64,000 bases of DNA from Styela clava (Eukaryota > Chordata > Ascidiacea > Stolidobranchia > Styelidae). The notes beneath the pieces were generated by a model, which was not told the DNA's origin, searched no databases, and worked only from the letters and a program-made list of their open reading frames with translations. The stretch covers positions 29,255,395 to 29,319,394 of the forward strand of contig NC_135250.1 in assembly GCF_964204865.1 (NCBI RefSeq), read 5' to 3'. Of this stretch, positions 29,576 to 42,900 are shown in pieces. Each line of letters begins with the position of its first letter. Position 1 is the first letter of the stretch. The position numbers and the translations under genes were made by a program.

Positions 29576-31226
29576 CAGTGGTTCTCAACCTGCGGTACGC
29601 TTACCACTTGTGATACTCGCGATCTTTTCAATTAGTACGCGAGCAGGTTCGGGCCCAGGTTTGCGATAATTCAGTGGTGTCAATAATTATAGCCTTTCAG
29701 CGCTGACGGTAGACGACGCAAATTCTCTCGCAATCTTGCACGCAATTGATACGTTGTTACTGCATATAATTGATACGTTGAAACTTTGCAAGCTCAAAAA
29801 ATGGATGTATTGCCAATTGCCATAAAGTATATTATAAAATACCCCCATAGCGCGTTACTTGTGCCATTGCCAAAAAGGGGAATTTGTCGGTGGTAAGCGG
29901 CCTGAGTAAAAACACTATAAGTGGTACGCATTTTTTGCAAAATCCATGTTTGTACTCCCAAACCTAAAAACAAGTATCAGACAATTCCTAAGATCAAAAG
30001 TAAAAAATTATGACTGTGGAACCTAGACCAAAAAATGTCCCCTGGTTCATAATGAAAGAAGACCATTAAAAACCCATTCATGAAAAATCCAACAGAAACT
30101 GCCTTGGGTTTACTACGGCAAGTTTTGGTTGCTAGAGGTATTTCAATATGTGTTAATTGCGCTATGTGGGATAATATATACTAAATTGTTAATCGAATTT
30201 CAATATTACCGTCGATTTCGGCATTTTTTTCTGCGTGATCATTGCTGGATTGCGGGTACCTCTAAAATATGTGATGTTTCCATGTTGTTAAAAATGAAGA
30301 TAATCTTTTTCCAGGTTCTGCATATATTTTATTTTTTGATATTTTACGAACCAATTGATACATTAAATTGAAAATTCGATGACACACATATTATTTGTTT
30401 TTACCAAATGACGCTGGCCAATCTTCGGCCACTCTATTGAAATCAATCCATTGGTTTGGTTCTGTTTTTTCCAGTAATATTTGGTGATATACGTCTATAG
30501 TTACTGAATTTCAGTCGAACGACTAGAGTTACTGTGTTTTCTATATACATGTGTTACTTCCGCATAGATAAATGTACGTGGTCGTTGTTTGTCATTTTTG
30601 TAAGTTCATATGACTTTAGATGTGATTAAAACTTGTTGTTCGGTACTGCCGTAGTATAAGTACCAGGTTAGACCATAATTTCATTCCGATTTTCCTTATT
30701 TTAGTTCTATTACGAGTTCGGGGACTGTCTGTGTTGGCCAAGTGACCCCTGCCCATAGGTTTCATTCCCTTTACACAACTTGATGTAAAGTAGGCAGACA
30801 AAATTAGTTACCTCCATATTAGTAAACAGACTTCTGGAGCGCCCGTTTTTGAAAGTTGATGTGCCTTTCAGTGTGATTAAAACTTGTTGTTTCGCCAACT
30901 GCAATTATTGCGTTGAACGTTCACAAAGCCTGACTGCTAAACTGTTCTCGTTTACCACGGGATCTTTCCACGTCTTTGCTTCGCACAAAGCATTAGTTAG
31001 GGGTTACTATGTTTGGCGCATAATATGAATGCGAATTACGAAAATTTATCATTTCTGGTGAAGCGCAGTTCGATTCTTCACAAAATCATCTACAATTTAG
31101 TCAGTTCGACAGTAACTCCGATCTGCCGATTAAGGATCGCCACAAAGAAGGGGCTTTGTCGGTGGTACGTGGCCAGAGTAAAACCACTAAAGTGGCACGC
31201 AGTCGATAAAAGGTTGAAAACCACTG
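29576..31226. mobile_element. Probable hAT-like element (1.65 kb) with nested material
   Basis: CAGTGGTTCTCAACC on the left and GGTTGAAAACCACTG on the right form hAT-type termini. A second right-end-like segment (GTGGTAAGCGGCCTGAGTAA) occurs at 29887, so the structure is composite. Near-identical GAATAGTC and GAATAGTT lie at the two ends, but with a 2-base offset on the left, so the target duplication is only suggestive. No transposase frame survives. Confidence 0.45.
30642..30841 (-). mobile_element. Dispersed MITE family A, copy 5
   Basis: Same orientation and relative position as copy 4, in the second unit of the direct duplication, so the insertion predates the duplication. The right flank (CGTTTTTG) still resembles copy 4's target; the left flank has been rearranged. 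Confidence 0.8.
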
Positions 31227-31886
31227 GAATAGTTAGACGAGAAGAGAGACGAGCGAGATCCTATAAGGTGAAACTATCGTTTTGATATACTAACTATACG
31301 TCACCGCAGTTAAACTTAATTAGATGTAACATTTCGAAAGTTTTAAGAAAAAACTAGGTATGTTCTCCCAAACCTAAAAACAGGCATCAGTCGCTTCCTA
31401 AAGTCAAAAGTGAAACAATTATAGGTTTGGAAATTAGATCAAAATGTTTCCACCGGTCCACAATGGAAGAAGACCATGAAAAGTTCATTCCTAAAAAAAT
31501 ATGACAGAAGCTGCCTTGGGTTCAGTACGACAGCATTTGATCGCTAGCTGTATTTCAAAATGTGGCAATTGCGGTATGTGAGATAATATATGCTAAATTG
31601 TTTCTCGAATATAAATATTACTGTCAATGACTATCAATGTAAATGATAAATATTCTCGCAGTGAGTAGATAATAATAATTGCGGTATGTGTGATAATATA
31701 TGCTAAATCGTTCCTCGGATTTCACTGTGGATGACCTAAAATGTATATATCACAAGGGGCTGTAGATCTAATGACGGAGACATCCGTTCTCACAACTCCG
31801 GTCATTTCCCTATTATTCGGAAATTTTATATATGTTAAATCTTTTTGATTTTCCAAGTGACAAATAAAATGACTCTCGACTCTTGA

Positions 31887-32180
31887 CCACAACGAGTAGA
31901 AGTGAATTCACTCATTGCTCTATCGACGTCAATTCCCGTGTTAGTGGGGTGTTCAGCTGTCTCCTCCGTAATAAATCTGTTGACCATTATTTGTCGACTA
32001 CATGCTTTCTGCGAGCGTAATCATCGAATACTTTAATTAGGGCTTGGATAACCAAGCTTTCTGATTCTTTAACGAATGCGACTTTTCCTCTTCGTGACGC
32101 GTAGGTAGCTGGAGTGCCCACACACTCCAGGTATCTTACGCGGACGCACTCTCGCTGTGGCAGCCTGAGTACATCTCATT
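31887..32180 (-). pseudogene. Caspase-like relic (p10 half, fourth copy)
   Basis: On the minus strand this retains recognisable pieces of the small subunit: a PRKIP motif, a VIQALIKVF stretch and the terminal AMSEFTSTL motif of the intact genes. The GSWF motif is damaged. After the KHVVD motif the frame hits an in-frame stop and the MLT of MLTMVN is lost. No catalytic Cys region is found upstream. It is a dead 3' fragment; its 3' flank lies at 31330-31740 with a 110-bp internal duplication. Confidence 0.8.
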
Positions 32181-33917
32181 CGGGGGCGTAGCCAGAAATT
32201 TTGAAAATAATTCAAGAAACTCCAGTCCAAGTCATCCTTGTGTATTGTACTTGCCTACTTTACGTTTCAAACAAAGTTTCATAATTTTAGATGCGATTGG
32301 TTGGCGCAATTGGTATTATTGGTATTTCGTTTATTTAACTACTTAACACTCGTTTATAGATAACTCTTAGAATTCTAGAAAGGAACACACCTTATCTTTA
32401 AAGATATTCACTGCTAGGCATACACTATGCACAAAACATACAAGACAAGCAATTGAAATTTATTAGGTGCATTGAAAGACATAAGTAACGAATGAATAAA
32501 ATAAAATCAAGTAAAACTAACATGTCCACACCACTTTCATATCAGTCCAATATTTTTTGTTTTTGAGAATATGATGCCTCTAAAACGTGACCAGCGCTGT
32601 AGAAGCCCATGCCCATAGTACCACACTGCAACGTAATTTCGAAATGTATTTAATTACTTCTATGAACCTTCATAATCGCAGCTATATTTTTAACTTTGAT
32701 GGTCACAAGTTTAACCGAAATATTGTGGAAAATATGAATACAAAATATGATGAATTTCAATGAAAGAAATTTGTCTAATTCTCGGTGAAGTGGACTCACA
32801 AAAATACGATTAAATATAATCTTGAAATAACAACTTACTCGGAATTCGGCTTAAAATTTGTCTATTAACAATACAGATAATTGAAACTATGGTTCTCTAT
32901 TTGTCAAAAATGTTGCTCTTTTCCTGACAATAAATTCATAACTCAATTGTCTGTTGGGAATGTCAAACTTTGGAGAAGAGTTTATGAATGAGTGCAAACA
33001 TAATATAAATATCCCAGTATAGAAGTATGCGAGTAACGAATCATAAGCCTGATATGGTCAAAAAGCATAGTGAATTTTGAAAAATTTTCAGCAAAAAAAA
33101 AAGATAAAGAATAGAAGGCCCTCGTGGAATTTTTAGGTCAACCAGGTCTGACTTGAACAAAGTGAAATAGAGTAATATTTTCCCCGTGATTTTGAGTTAA
33201 TTTAAATTCTGAACACCGATATTCATTCAAACTTACAAAGTGGTAATAGCGTGATTTGCATGCTCGGTGAACACGGCTATACGCAAGCAGTCACCGACTA
33301 ATTCTTAATTCGTAGAGATTTAAAAACCGTTTATCGACCGCAGAATTTCAGGCGACCGAAGTCTGGCCTGAACCAGGTTAACTGGACAGTTACCCCCTTT
33401 GCAGTTGAAATAAATTTGTATATTGGTGAAAATCTCACGAATGCGCAGCGATGGGGGAATATAAATTAATTTTGTTTTGCTAGATTGACTAACAAGATAT
33501 TTTAGCCAACGTTAATTAGTTGATTACTTACACAATGTAGTTGGATCAGGGTTTCAACAAACAGTTATTAAATTGGCTTGAAAATTGTAAGATAAAAATT
33601 GAAGGACACTTATACAATTCATTTGCGATATGTACAGCATAAAGTACTCTAATCTCAAAGATAAAGACAACAGCATACTGCAGTTATTACACATGTTTTT
33701 GTCGAACATGTCTGAGAAGCAAATGCTCGGGAGCGGGAACGATTGTTTTAGCGTAGCACGCGCGAATGATGAAAGCAGGTGAATCATCAATTGATTCATT
33801 ATTGCTCAAGCGATTCTGTTATCAGAGTTCTTAGCCTTTCATACAATGGCACCGAGATCGACTCTTTATGAGTTTTTTCCATTTGGAACTTTTTGTTCGA
33901 GTCTTTCTTTACTTGTT
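32181..33917. other. Intergenic DNA downstream of the NHS-like gene
   Basis: No gene seen; the minus-strand ORF at 33554-33799 has no recognisable motif. The 3' UTR of the NHS-like gene presumably occupies the right end. Confidence 0.35.
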
Positions 33918-36900
33918 TCACCTTTCTGTCATCTTATGAATTTGTTCTGGAGATTTTTCAGTTTCGCTATCTTCAGAAATTGCCATCATTGGCCGAGTCG
34001 GAGTCCGGCTCCTCGTGTTATATCTGAATAAAATAAATTGCATTTTAGGGTTATAACATGTGTAAAAACGGACACAAAGTTGAAAATTTAGAGTTTTCTG
34101 ATGATATTTGAATCCCTTTTTGTTTTCTTCTATTCTTGTATAATTGTATTGAAATTTGGGACTTATATATTAAAAAAATTTCGGTGTCGATTGCATTACA
34201 GATGGCCTAGTCTAGTGGTTAATTCGTTCAATTACCATGACTGTGTGGGGTACTCTCGAAGTATGTGAACCAAGATGGTGGACAGCGGAACATAGTATGT
34301 GTACCAGGTTGGGGTTAGGCCATAATTTCAGGTAAAAATATCACAGGAATCACTTGGCTAGTCTCCGAACTCGTAATAGAACTAAAATAGGGAAAATTGG
34401 AATAAAATTATGGCCTAACCTGGTACTGGTACACATACTACGTTCCGATGTCCGCAATCTCGGTTCACATAATTCGGGCGTACTCTGTGTGGCAGAATAA
34501 AGTTAATGAGTATAGAAGTTTTCGGCTATTTAAAATCTCTGTAGCTCTCCGCCTATATATGCAAACTTATCCGAAGCATTGTTCGAAGTGGTACAATGAA
34601 AACAACTCAGAAATTTCACATTATAGGGAATTATCGTCAGTTCAAATGATAATTCTCATTGCATTGAACGTATAAACAATACAAATAAATTTCTTACTTG
34701 CTGCTCATGGATGGTGGTGGATGTTTCTTCCCATAAACTACTGACATTGTGGCGTAGTTTCTCGCTCCTGCGTCAACTGTTCTATTTCCACGTCTGTTTG
34801 GTCTTCCTTGTCGACCCGTTGTAGATGATCCGGACGTGATGGCAGATCTTATATCACTCAGTGTAAAGACTGGTCGCGTGTTCTCTGTAATTTATTGCAA
34901 TATATTAATACTGAAGGTCAATCATAGATTACAAGAAAATGTTTCAATCATGTGAAACCCCAATTTTATTTAGATTTTCTGGCAAATGTAATTAATGTTC
35001 TTTAAAACAGGTTAACCGCAAAGGCAATTTTGACCCATTTAGTGGGTAATATTGTTAAATGGCCATTTAAACGGGCCTGCATGTTGGAATGCTAAAGATC
35101 AGAATATTCACGTAACAAACCATGTGCAAAATCTCGCTTCCTACGGAAGATTTAGTGTTCTAAGGCTGCATCACATTTCGTACCTGAATCTGCTTCATCT
35201 TCATTTTCCGATGGTTTGCTGTCCAAGATATCATTTACGCTTGCAGGTCGTTGTCTAGTTAGCAATGCCGATGCGCTGGGTTTATTGCGTAGTAGTTTCT
35301 CAGTCGCAGTCATCTGAGATCCAGAAGTGCCCCTGAAAAGTTTTTTAATTAGAGTTATAAGGTTCTGCTTGTGAATAAATAGAGCCTGACATCTTTCGCA
35401 AATTGGCTAACTTTTACAAACGAGAATTTAATTGCGTTAATGATGATTGTTTGATTTATGGAATAGAGTAAATTTACCAAGGGAATTTCCAAAGAGAACG
35501 AATTCAGAAAAATGGACTTTTCTGACTATCAGTGTTGCTTACCTTATACAACGCCGTTGGGAGTGATTGAGCTTCATTGAAGAGTGCACTGTTCCCAGAC
35601 AGTAACGTAGGTAACGTGTTACACAAAATTTACGTACACTAAGTGCTAAGAATTTATGTGTTGTCGCGCTGTTGATGTCCCGTGTAAAAACACATCAAAC
35701 TGGGTTTCTTACCTGCAGGCATTTTGTAGCAGAAGCGCCTTGAAGTCATCGCGCGATGTACCTCCATTGCTCTTTCGTGATATTCCGTTGCGATGTCCAT
35801 TGCTCGAAAGTCTGAAAGAACATAATATAAGTTTTAAATATGTTATAAATATGAGTAGTTGTTGTATTTCAATCAATGACTGTTCTTTCATCCTACAGCA
35901 CATGTGCTCTCTATTGCTTATTCAAAGTAATGTAAAAATAAAATAATGGTTCTAGAGCAAATCAGATGCAGAAGTAAATTTTTCTAATGAGGTCAGATGT
36001 AAATTTTCTTTCAGATGAAAATAATTCAATTTACCTTGAGTTTCTTTTTCTTTCCAGTGTATTTCCAGGACTTTTGTTGCCGTTTGTTGATGACGTTTTA
36101 TAGGAGAATGCTTCGTTGTTTGTTCCAGGCGATGATGGCGGGGATGCACCGATAGATTTTCCTGATAATGTCTCTCGCTTTGATCTGTAATAGGTGAAAA
36201 ACGTTTTGTAAGAATAAATAGAAACCGAGTATGGTAGCCCAGAAACATGACCTGAATTACCTGTGTCTTCAATTCGCTTTAGGTATATCGGTGATGCAAA
36301 GCGCAAGCCAATCTACCACCTTAGAGGTAAAAATTGATTGCTACGTCGAGTAAACTTGAGGATTTTTACGTTTGTGTGGTTGCTTAAATGAAGCCCTTTT
36401 TTAGGCCAAATTTTGAAATATTCCAGTAAACGAATTTAGATAACAGATTTTCTAATAGTTTGATTGATCCCTCCTCTCTTAGCATAAAGCATAAAAACGT
36501 TGAATAAAATTCAGTACTTACTTATGAATAGCAGACATCAGGTTTTCGTATGTTGAAAATTTGGGGGATTGTTTTGCAGATTCCGTATTCAATCCAAGCC
36601 TTGCAGCAGCCGAATCCTGCTCAGCTGGAACTTCGGGGGATGGGGAGCTTGGAGCACGACTTGGACCTGAAAATTCTTCTATTTTCTCCAACCAGTCAAC
36701 GCTATCAGGGGTTTGAGCTGTTGCTTCGTCGATCGGCTCTGGAATGCTCGTTTGTTTTTCGCTGTCATCCGTGGTCGAAAGTGCCTTATCGACTTCAATT
36801 TCATTCTTATCGACTTTCAATACTGTTTGTTTTTCAGTAGTTTCAGTTTGATTGTCGGTCACATCTTCTGGCTTATTGGTATCGGGTTTCTGATTTTCAG

Positions 36901-39900
36901 TACTCTCTTTACTTTCATGAGTTATAGGTATTTCGTCAGGTTTATTCTCCGTCGTCTCGGCTGTGGGCTCAACAAGCGGAACTTTTTTTGGTTTTGTTTC
37001 CGTCTTCGGTGCAGGTGGTGACACACTGGAGAAGAAAGCTGCTCTGGCCACTGAAGCTCTGTACGATGGAGATTGCTCGCGTGTACGCTTATTTTCGAAA
37101 GAGGATTCGGCAGGGCTTGTCGGTTTGGGGCTCACTTTTGGCGGAGTCTTATTTGTTGGTTTGATTGAAGTCGATTTCGGTGCTGTAGGTGGAGGAATCT
37201 TTACTGCTGAGTTATCTTTTATCACTGGCGATTTGTTATCTTCGGTCTTAACGCTCTCTGATAGTTTTTCTGGCTCAAGATTTGTTTTCTCCGCCACAAC
37301 GGGGGCTGTAACTTTAATAGAAGTTGATTTAGGTGCGGTAGGCGGTGGAACTTTTTCGGCAGAAGCAGTGGTTGCTATTTTTGCGTGTTCATCTACTTTA
37401 GTATCAAGTTTGGCTTGTTCTTTGGCTTCAGGTAATTTTGGAACCGGGTTTGAAGACTCCACAGCAGCCTGTTTTGTGAGTTTCGGTTTTTCCTCGACCT
37501 TTGGTTTTACAGGACTTGGATCAATGTTAGCCTGCTTCTCTCGTATTGTTTTCTTCTTCAATGAAAATTTGTTCCCCATTGCTGCTGCTTGTTCTGCGAT
37601 TGACATGTACGGCGCTGCAGCAGTCACATTTTTGGGTGAAGTTTCTGGCTTCGGGGATATCGATGGTGCTTCAGGCGACTTAGGGGCGACCTGAACAGGC
37701 GGAGGTGGTGGTGGGCTCATTGATGGTGGGCTGGTAGATCTTTGAGATGCCGTTCGTTGAGGTTTCGTCGGAGGCGGTGATTTACTTTTCTTCCTTTGTG
37801 CTTTTAATGAACGTTTCTTTTCTATCCTCGCCACTTCGGATGAAATGTCTGGTAATTCGTCAGGCGTTGGTGGATCGGGGAATACATCAACCGGTGGGGG
37901 AGGCGGTGGAGTTTCCATGTAAAATACCTCTGGTGACATCAATGGAGTCTCCGGAGCCGGATAGGCTTTTGGCGTAAGTTTGTCTCCTGGAGAAATATTT
38001 GAAACCAATGGGGATATTTCTTTTTCGGGAATTGATCTATGAGACAATGATGGTGATGGACTGGCACTGTTTGATAAACTTGATGCCCGTTTAGGTGGAG
38101 GAGGTGGTGTTTTCATTTTTCCTTTCTTATTAGGAGATTTTGAATCACTAGTTTGTCGCAAAGAAAGTCTTTTATTGAGCTCTGTCTGAAAATTCAAAGC
38201 AGGAGATTCTACATGTTTTGGAGTCTTCACAGAGGCTGATTTTCCACGAGGAGAAAGTAACGATTTTGGAGTGGAATGATTGCTATTAACAGCACGGTTG
38301 TATGAATTATAATTGTTTCTGCTTTCTATGGCATGTTTGAACTCATCCCCGAAAAAAGCTTGCGCTTTCTGCTGTTCAATAGGTGAAGTGACTTTTACTT
38401 CCACGGATTGCTGAGCAATCGGTGTTGCGGCGATCGTACTATCCGATATTGTTGAATTTGGTGACTGGCTTTTGGTATTCCCGCTTTCGTGATTTACAGA
38501 ATTAATGTATCCATCTTGCTCTACTGAAAACATCGACTCACACAGGCTAGTGGTGTCGTTAGTAAGGCCTCCCGCAGAATGTACCGAATGAGCATCTGGG
38601 TCAGTGTTCTGCGGGGACGAATCCGCCATACTTGACATCGAAATGGTATCATCACCACCCATGCGTTTTTTTATTCCCCGGTGTTTCATGCTTCTGGTAG
38701 ATCTACGATTTTTAACTGTTCTGGAAATCTCCGTTTCGTTCTCCAAAGGATCTGCTTCGTAGTTCATAAAATTGTAAGCGCCGCTAGAACCGTTTATTCT
38801 TCCTTTGCGCGATTTTTTTAGCATTGCGGCAGCGGATATAGCTGTCCCACCATCAGATGCGCTGCTGTTCAACGACAATGTACTGTTGTTGTTGGATGAA
38901 CGGTTCAAAGTCACGCTGATAACTGAAGAGGCGGTGCTTTGGTATCGATCTGTAGAGAAACGAATATATGTATAAGGAATTCAATTCATATCATTATATA
39001 CAACATGGTATTAAATAATGAGAGCATTGGCTGGTTTGCATGGTATTAAAAAATAACTTCATGGGACAGTTCATGAGATATTGTACATGAGATACAGTAC
39101 ACTTTAATTTTCAGAAAGACTCTACAACAGCAGATAGCATATGCAATTAATGACAATCATGATAATGTGACGGGTGCAAGTTTAGGACCTGAGATTTCTG
39201 ACCTGAAATGCAAACACCGTCAGGTTCAACTTACAAAACATTTACCGAAAAAGCAATATAACATAAGATCATCCTTTAAAGTTTAACTATGAAACTATCA
39301 ACACTTTTTACGGAAATTTAACAGATTATAGAAAAATTATTTGAAAAATGATCAAATTGAAAAAATAATAAGAGATGATGGTGCGCCTGATGTAGTGGTG
39401 TTTTTCTAAACATAATATACATAACAATAATTGCATCTTCCAAAACTCAATCCAGCATTGACCAATATTCAACCTACCGTCTTCCAAAGTGCTCAGTTTG
39501 CTGTTTATTGACATGGTTGAAAGAGAATTCGATGAACTTGTAATCCATGGTCTGTTGTCCACTATCGGGCTGACTTTACCCAATGAATTGGAATATATCG
39601 GTGAAGTTCCGCCTTTCTTTTGCTTCACCATCTGCAATTAAATAGTTTTAAGTTAAACATCATCTCGTTTTCCTACTAAGTTCAAAAATATGGAAATCGA
39701 CAGAATCGCGACATTTAAATGTATTGTTGTCAAAATAGGTATATATTTTATGACATCTATTATTTGAAGCACGGTGTATGTTTCTTGTGAGGCACTTCGT
39801 CTACCTATAACCAACCACTCATACATATTATTGCGGATATAAATGCTATTTACAACAATACCATAACAAATATCCAGTTATCTTCGAACATCTTTGATAA

Positions 39901-42900
39901 ATTATCTGTCATTACAAATGAGAAAGCGTTGAGAGCCTGATGCTATACCAAACTGTAGTCTGAAACCACAATTTTTCCCGATTATAAGACACATCCAAGC
40001 CTGTAGTGTGGTAATATTTGTGTCTTAGAATCTAGCAACGCATTAAACAGTCACGACATTTGAATCTGCTGACGTATACTGTTCGTGGTCCAATACCATG
40101 GTGTTTTGATTTGAAAGTCGTTCTTTGGTTCGTTCTGCCTTAAGACTCCTAGTTGACGTTTGATCTAATAAAAGCCTAGTGTAGAAGCTTGCTCATTTCT
40201 ATGTTAGGTTATTAGTATTATTATCAGTATTAACGTTATCAAATTAAATAATATTCAATAATTTTAGATAATAAACCAGTTTCTCTGTATACTTACATTA
40301 TTCAAGGCATTGGTTATAACAGCACTTTGAGCAGCAGTAATGTCGGAAGTAGAAGAATGCTGGTTGCTTTCTGTTCCGCTCCAGAATCCTGATGATGCCC
40401 TGTCCTCGCCCTGTAATACTTATAGGATTAGTTATAAATCAGGGAATAGATATATTGGTTTGTATTACACAATGCTAAGGACGGTGCTGAACTTTAACTG
40501 GAAGAAACATATAACAATCGAGGATCCTAAGCAATACATAATACGAATAGTTATAAGACAGGAAATATATATTGGTTTATATTACACAATAAGAATTTTA
40601 GGATTTTGTAAGAGATCAGCTAGTGGCTATTTAGTTCAATTATCCTAGCTCTGTTGTCATCTCGAGCTCAGCCATCTTAAAATAATTTGGGTAGACTGGG
40701 CCAAAATAATTCTGTCGCTTCCTACAGCTTTAGTTGCTGCATTTACAGAGAATCTAGGCTAGGAACATGGTAAATGAAGCTCGAATCTATCATATAATTC
40801 GTTTCGTTATTCCCAGCAGTAATTAGACCATATCAATTTGTTTTAAATATGAAAATCCACATACCTGTTGAAGTCTAGCTCCATTCATTCTCATTGCGAT
40901 GTCGCTCGGTTTCATATCATTGGTGACATTTGATGTGATGGGAGATAATCCCTGTAGTTGTGGGCTTGCGGAAAGCTGAACAATAACAAAGTTTCATTTT
41001 TGATATTGAAATATTATCCAAATCTCTTATGAACAGTGGATTAAATTTTAACATTTCTAATCCCATTGAATGTTTTGGATGTTAGGGTGTTGGTCAATTT
41101 ATGTGAATTTTCAGGTTGATGAATTCATTTATGAACTTTGTCTAATGTCCAATACAAAAATAATATTTTCTCAATAGCACGCTACTTCCTTTTTGTACGA
41201 AATTCTTTAATTTGCGAAATAACTCGTAGGTTCATACCTCTTGTGGAGTAGCATTACGTACTGGTGTTGGTGGGTTGCTTTCTCCTGTATGTCGGCCTTC
41301 ATCTGTTGATGTGTCTTCATTCTTGACATCAAGTGAATTTGGTCGAATCAAATCTCTATCCTGTATTGTCGAATAAAAATACCGTTAAGAGTTTGTACTT
41401 CTTACGGCCATGTGTCAACTAGCTCACATACCGTATTATTCAATTTGTATAAAAATGCGTTTATTTCTTTAATTACATCTTATTACAACATCGAAAGAAC
41501 AGAAATGTTTCCATTCAAAACGCAAACGTGGTCAAATATCAATGGTATTCATACCACATTCAGTCCAAAAAAGACTTTCTTTTCGCTGTGGGTGATATAT
41601 ATTAGGCATTCAGGTAAATAGAATTTCCTACACTCACATGAACTCCGTTTATCGGCGTTGAAGATTGTTTCATCTTCGGTACAATAGGGCATGGAACTGC
41701 TGTAGGAGATTCTAAAAATTCTGTGGATCCGTGTGAGCTCGCTGGACTCTAAATGATACATACATAATTCATTAAAGACATGGAGAATTTCTCTCACGAT
41801 ATTCACTAATTTGGCCAATTCTGCGCCACGGTAATCAAGAGTAGTGGCTTTCTTTTGAGATGGAATTTTGGTTTCGTTTACTATCCTATCACCTAAATCG
41901 TTTGGTTTGGCATAATGTCAATTACCTTACCTTAATTAAACTTACACCATTACAGATCACATATAATAAATCTAAATATTTAATTACAAATAGCAATAAT
42001 TTGTATTACATTGCACTCAGTCTGGCCATCTGTACTTACTGCGTGGTGGCTTTTAATTGTTTTTTGTTTCATCCTTCGCTGTGACGGAGTTATTGGAAGG
42101 ACTTTGACGTCATCGGTTTGAATTTCAGCGTTTCTTTGATTTGGCGACACAACTAAATTATAAAATAATAAATATTGTGTTTCAATTAGGACGCATTTCG
42201 TTTGAAAACCTCATGCTCCCTAGCTCACGAATAATGTATAAGTTTTGTGCTGAATCCAAAATATCCTGATTCAAACGATTCAAATCAGTCGCCCCTTGCA
42301 CCGAGTCTTGCTCGGAAAAATATTTGGTACATTACAAAACTAGATAATATGATTTTTGAGAGACGAATTCCTCAGTCATTTAATTACATTGTTTTCAACA
42401 ACGTCAAAATCTTGAATTACATATTCCGATGTATATATCTGTTATTCCCTCACAGGGTGCTCACATCTTCGGTGTTTCCGTGAATAAGACATTGCTTTGA
42501 ACAAAAGAGTATAGAAAAGTCCACAGTCACACACAAAAGACTGTTCACATTGAATATGACACCTACCGTGACCGTTTATCAAAGACCTCGATTCGTCGCT
42601 TAATCCTCCTTCAATGTAGGAATTGTTGGCGTCTGAATGTAGACTGTAGGGTCGTACACCGCTATTGACTATAGAAAAAAATACGTAGTTCAGTATAGAT
42701 GAATACCTCCATTAAACATAATAAAAATGTAATAATTGAAACATTGAACCCTAAGCTCAATATTTGTAATTTCGCACCATATTACCCGTTGAACAAACCA
42801 AAACCTTGGGTTTTTCCACCTATTGACATGGTACGGTACATTATTTATTCCACCTATTGAAATGTGGCATCTACTTTTTGAGAATTATAGGAAATATGTC

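Larger units (their letters stand above)
28380..31140. repeat. Direct duplication of a roughly 1-kb unit
   Basis: Unit one (28380-29460) and unit two (30210-31140) share ordered blocks: TTTTCTGCGTGATCATTGC, CGAACGACTAGA, CATATACATGTGTTACTT-like sequence, TCGTTGTTTGTCATTTTTG, a family A MITE, CTGCAATTATTGCGTT, CAGTTCGATTCTT and CTCCGATCTGCCGATTAAG. Neither unit holds an open frame of note. Confidence 0.8.
29490..31886 (-). repeat. Scrambled 3'-flank fragments of the caspase unit
   Basis: Blocks known from the intact units appear here in pieces: 29490-29570 (far 3' block), 29940-30220 and 31360-31640 (near 3' block, two copies). The phrase GATAATATATGCTAAAT recurs at about 31584 and 31696. A hAT-like insertion (29576-31226) separates parts of it. 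The pieces share the orientation of the relic at 31887-32180, so this is one or two decayed caspase units. Confidence 0.6.

Noticed and set aside
36963..37694. 243-codon plus-strand ORF
   Set aside because: Antisense shadow of the large NHS-like exon; its Gly/Val/Phe-rich composition is the complement of Pro/Lys/Ser codons.
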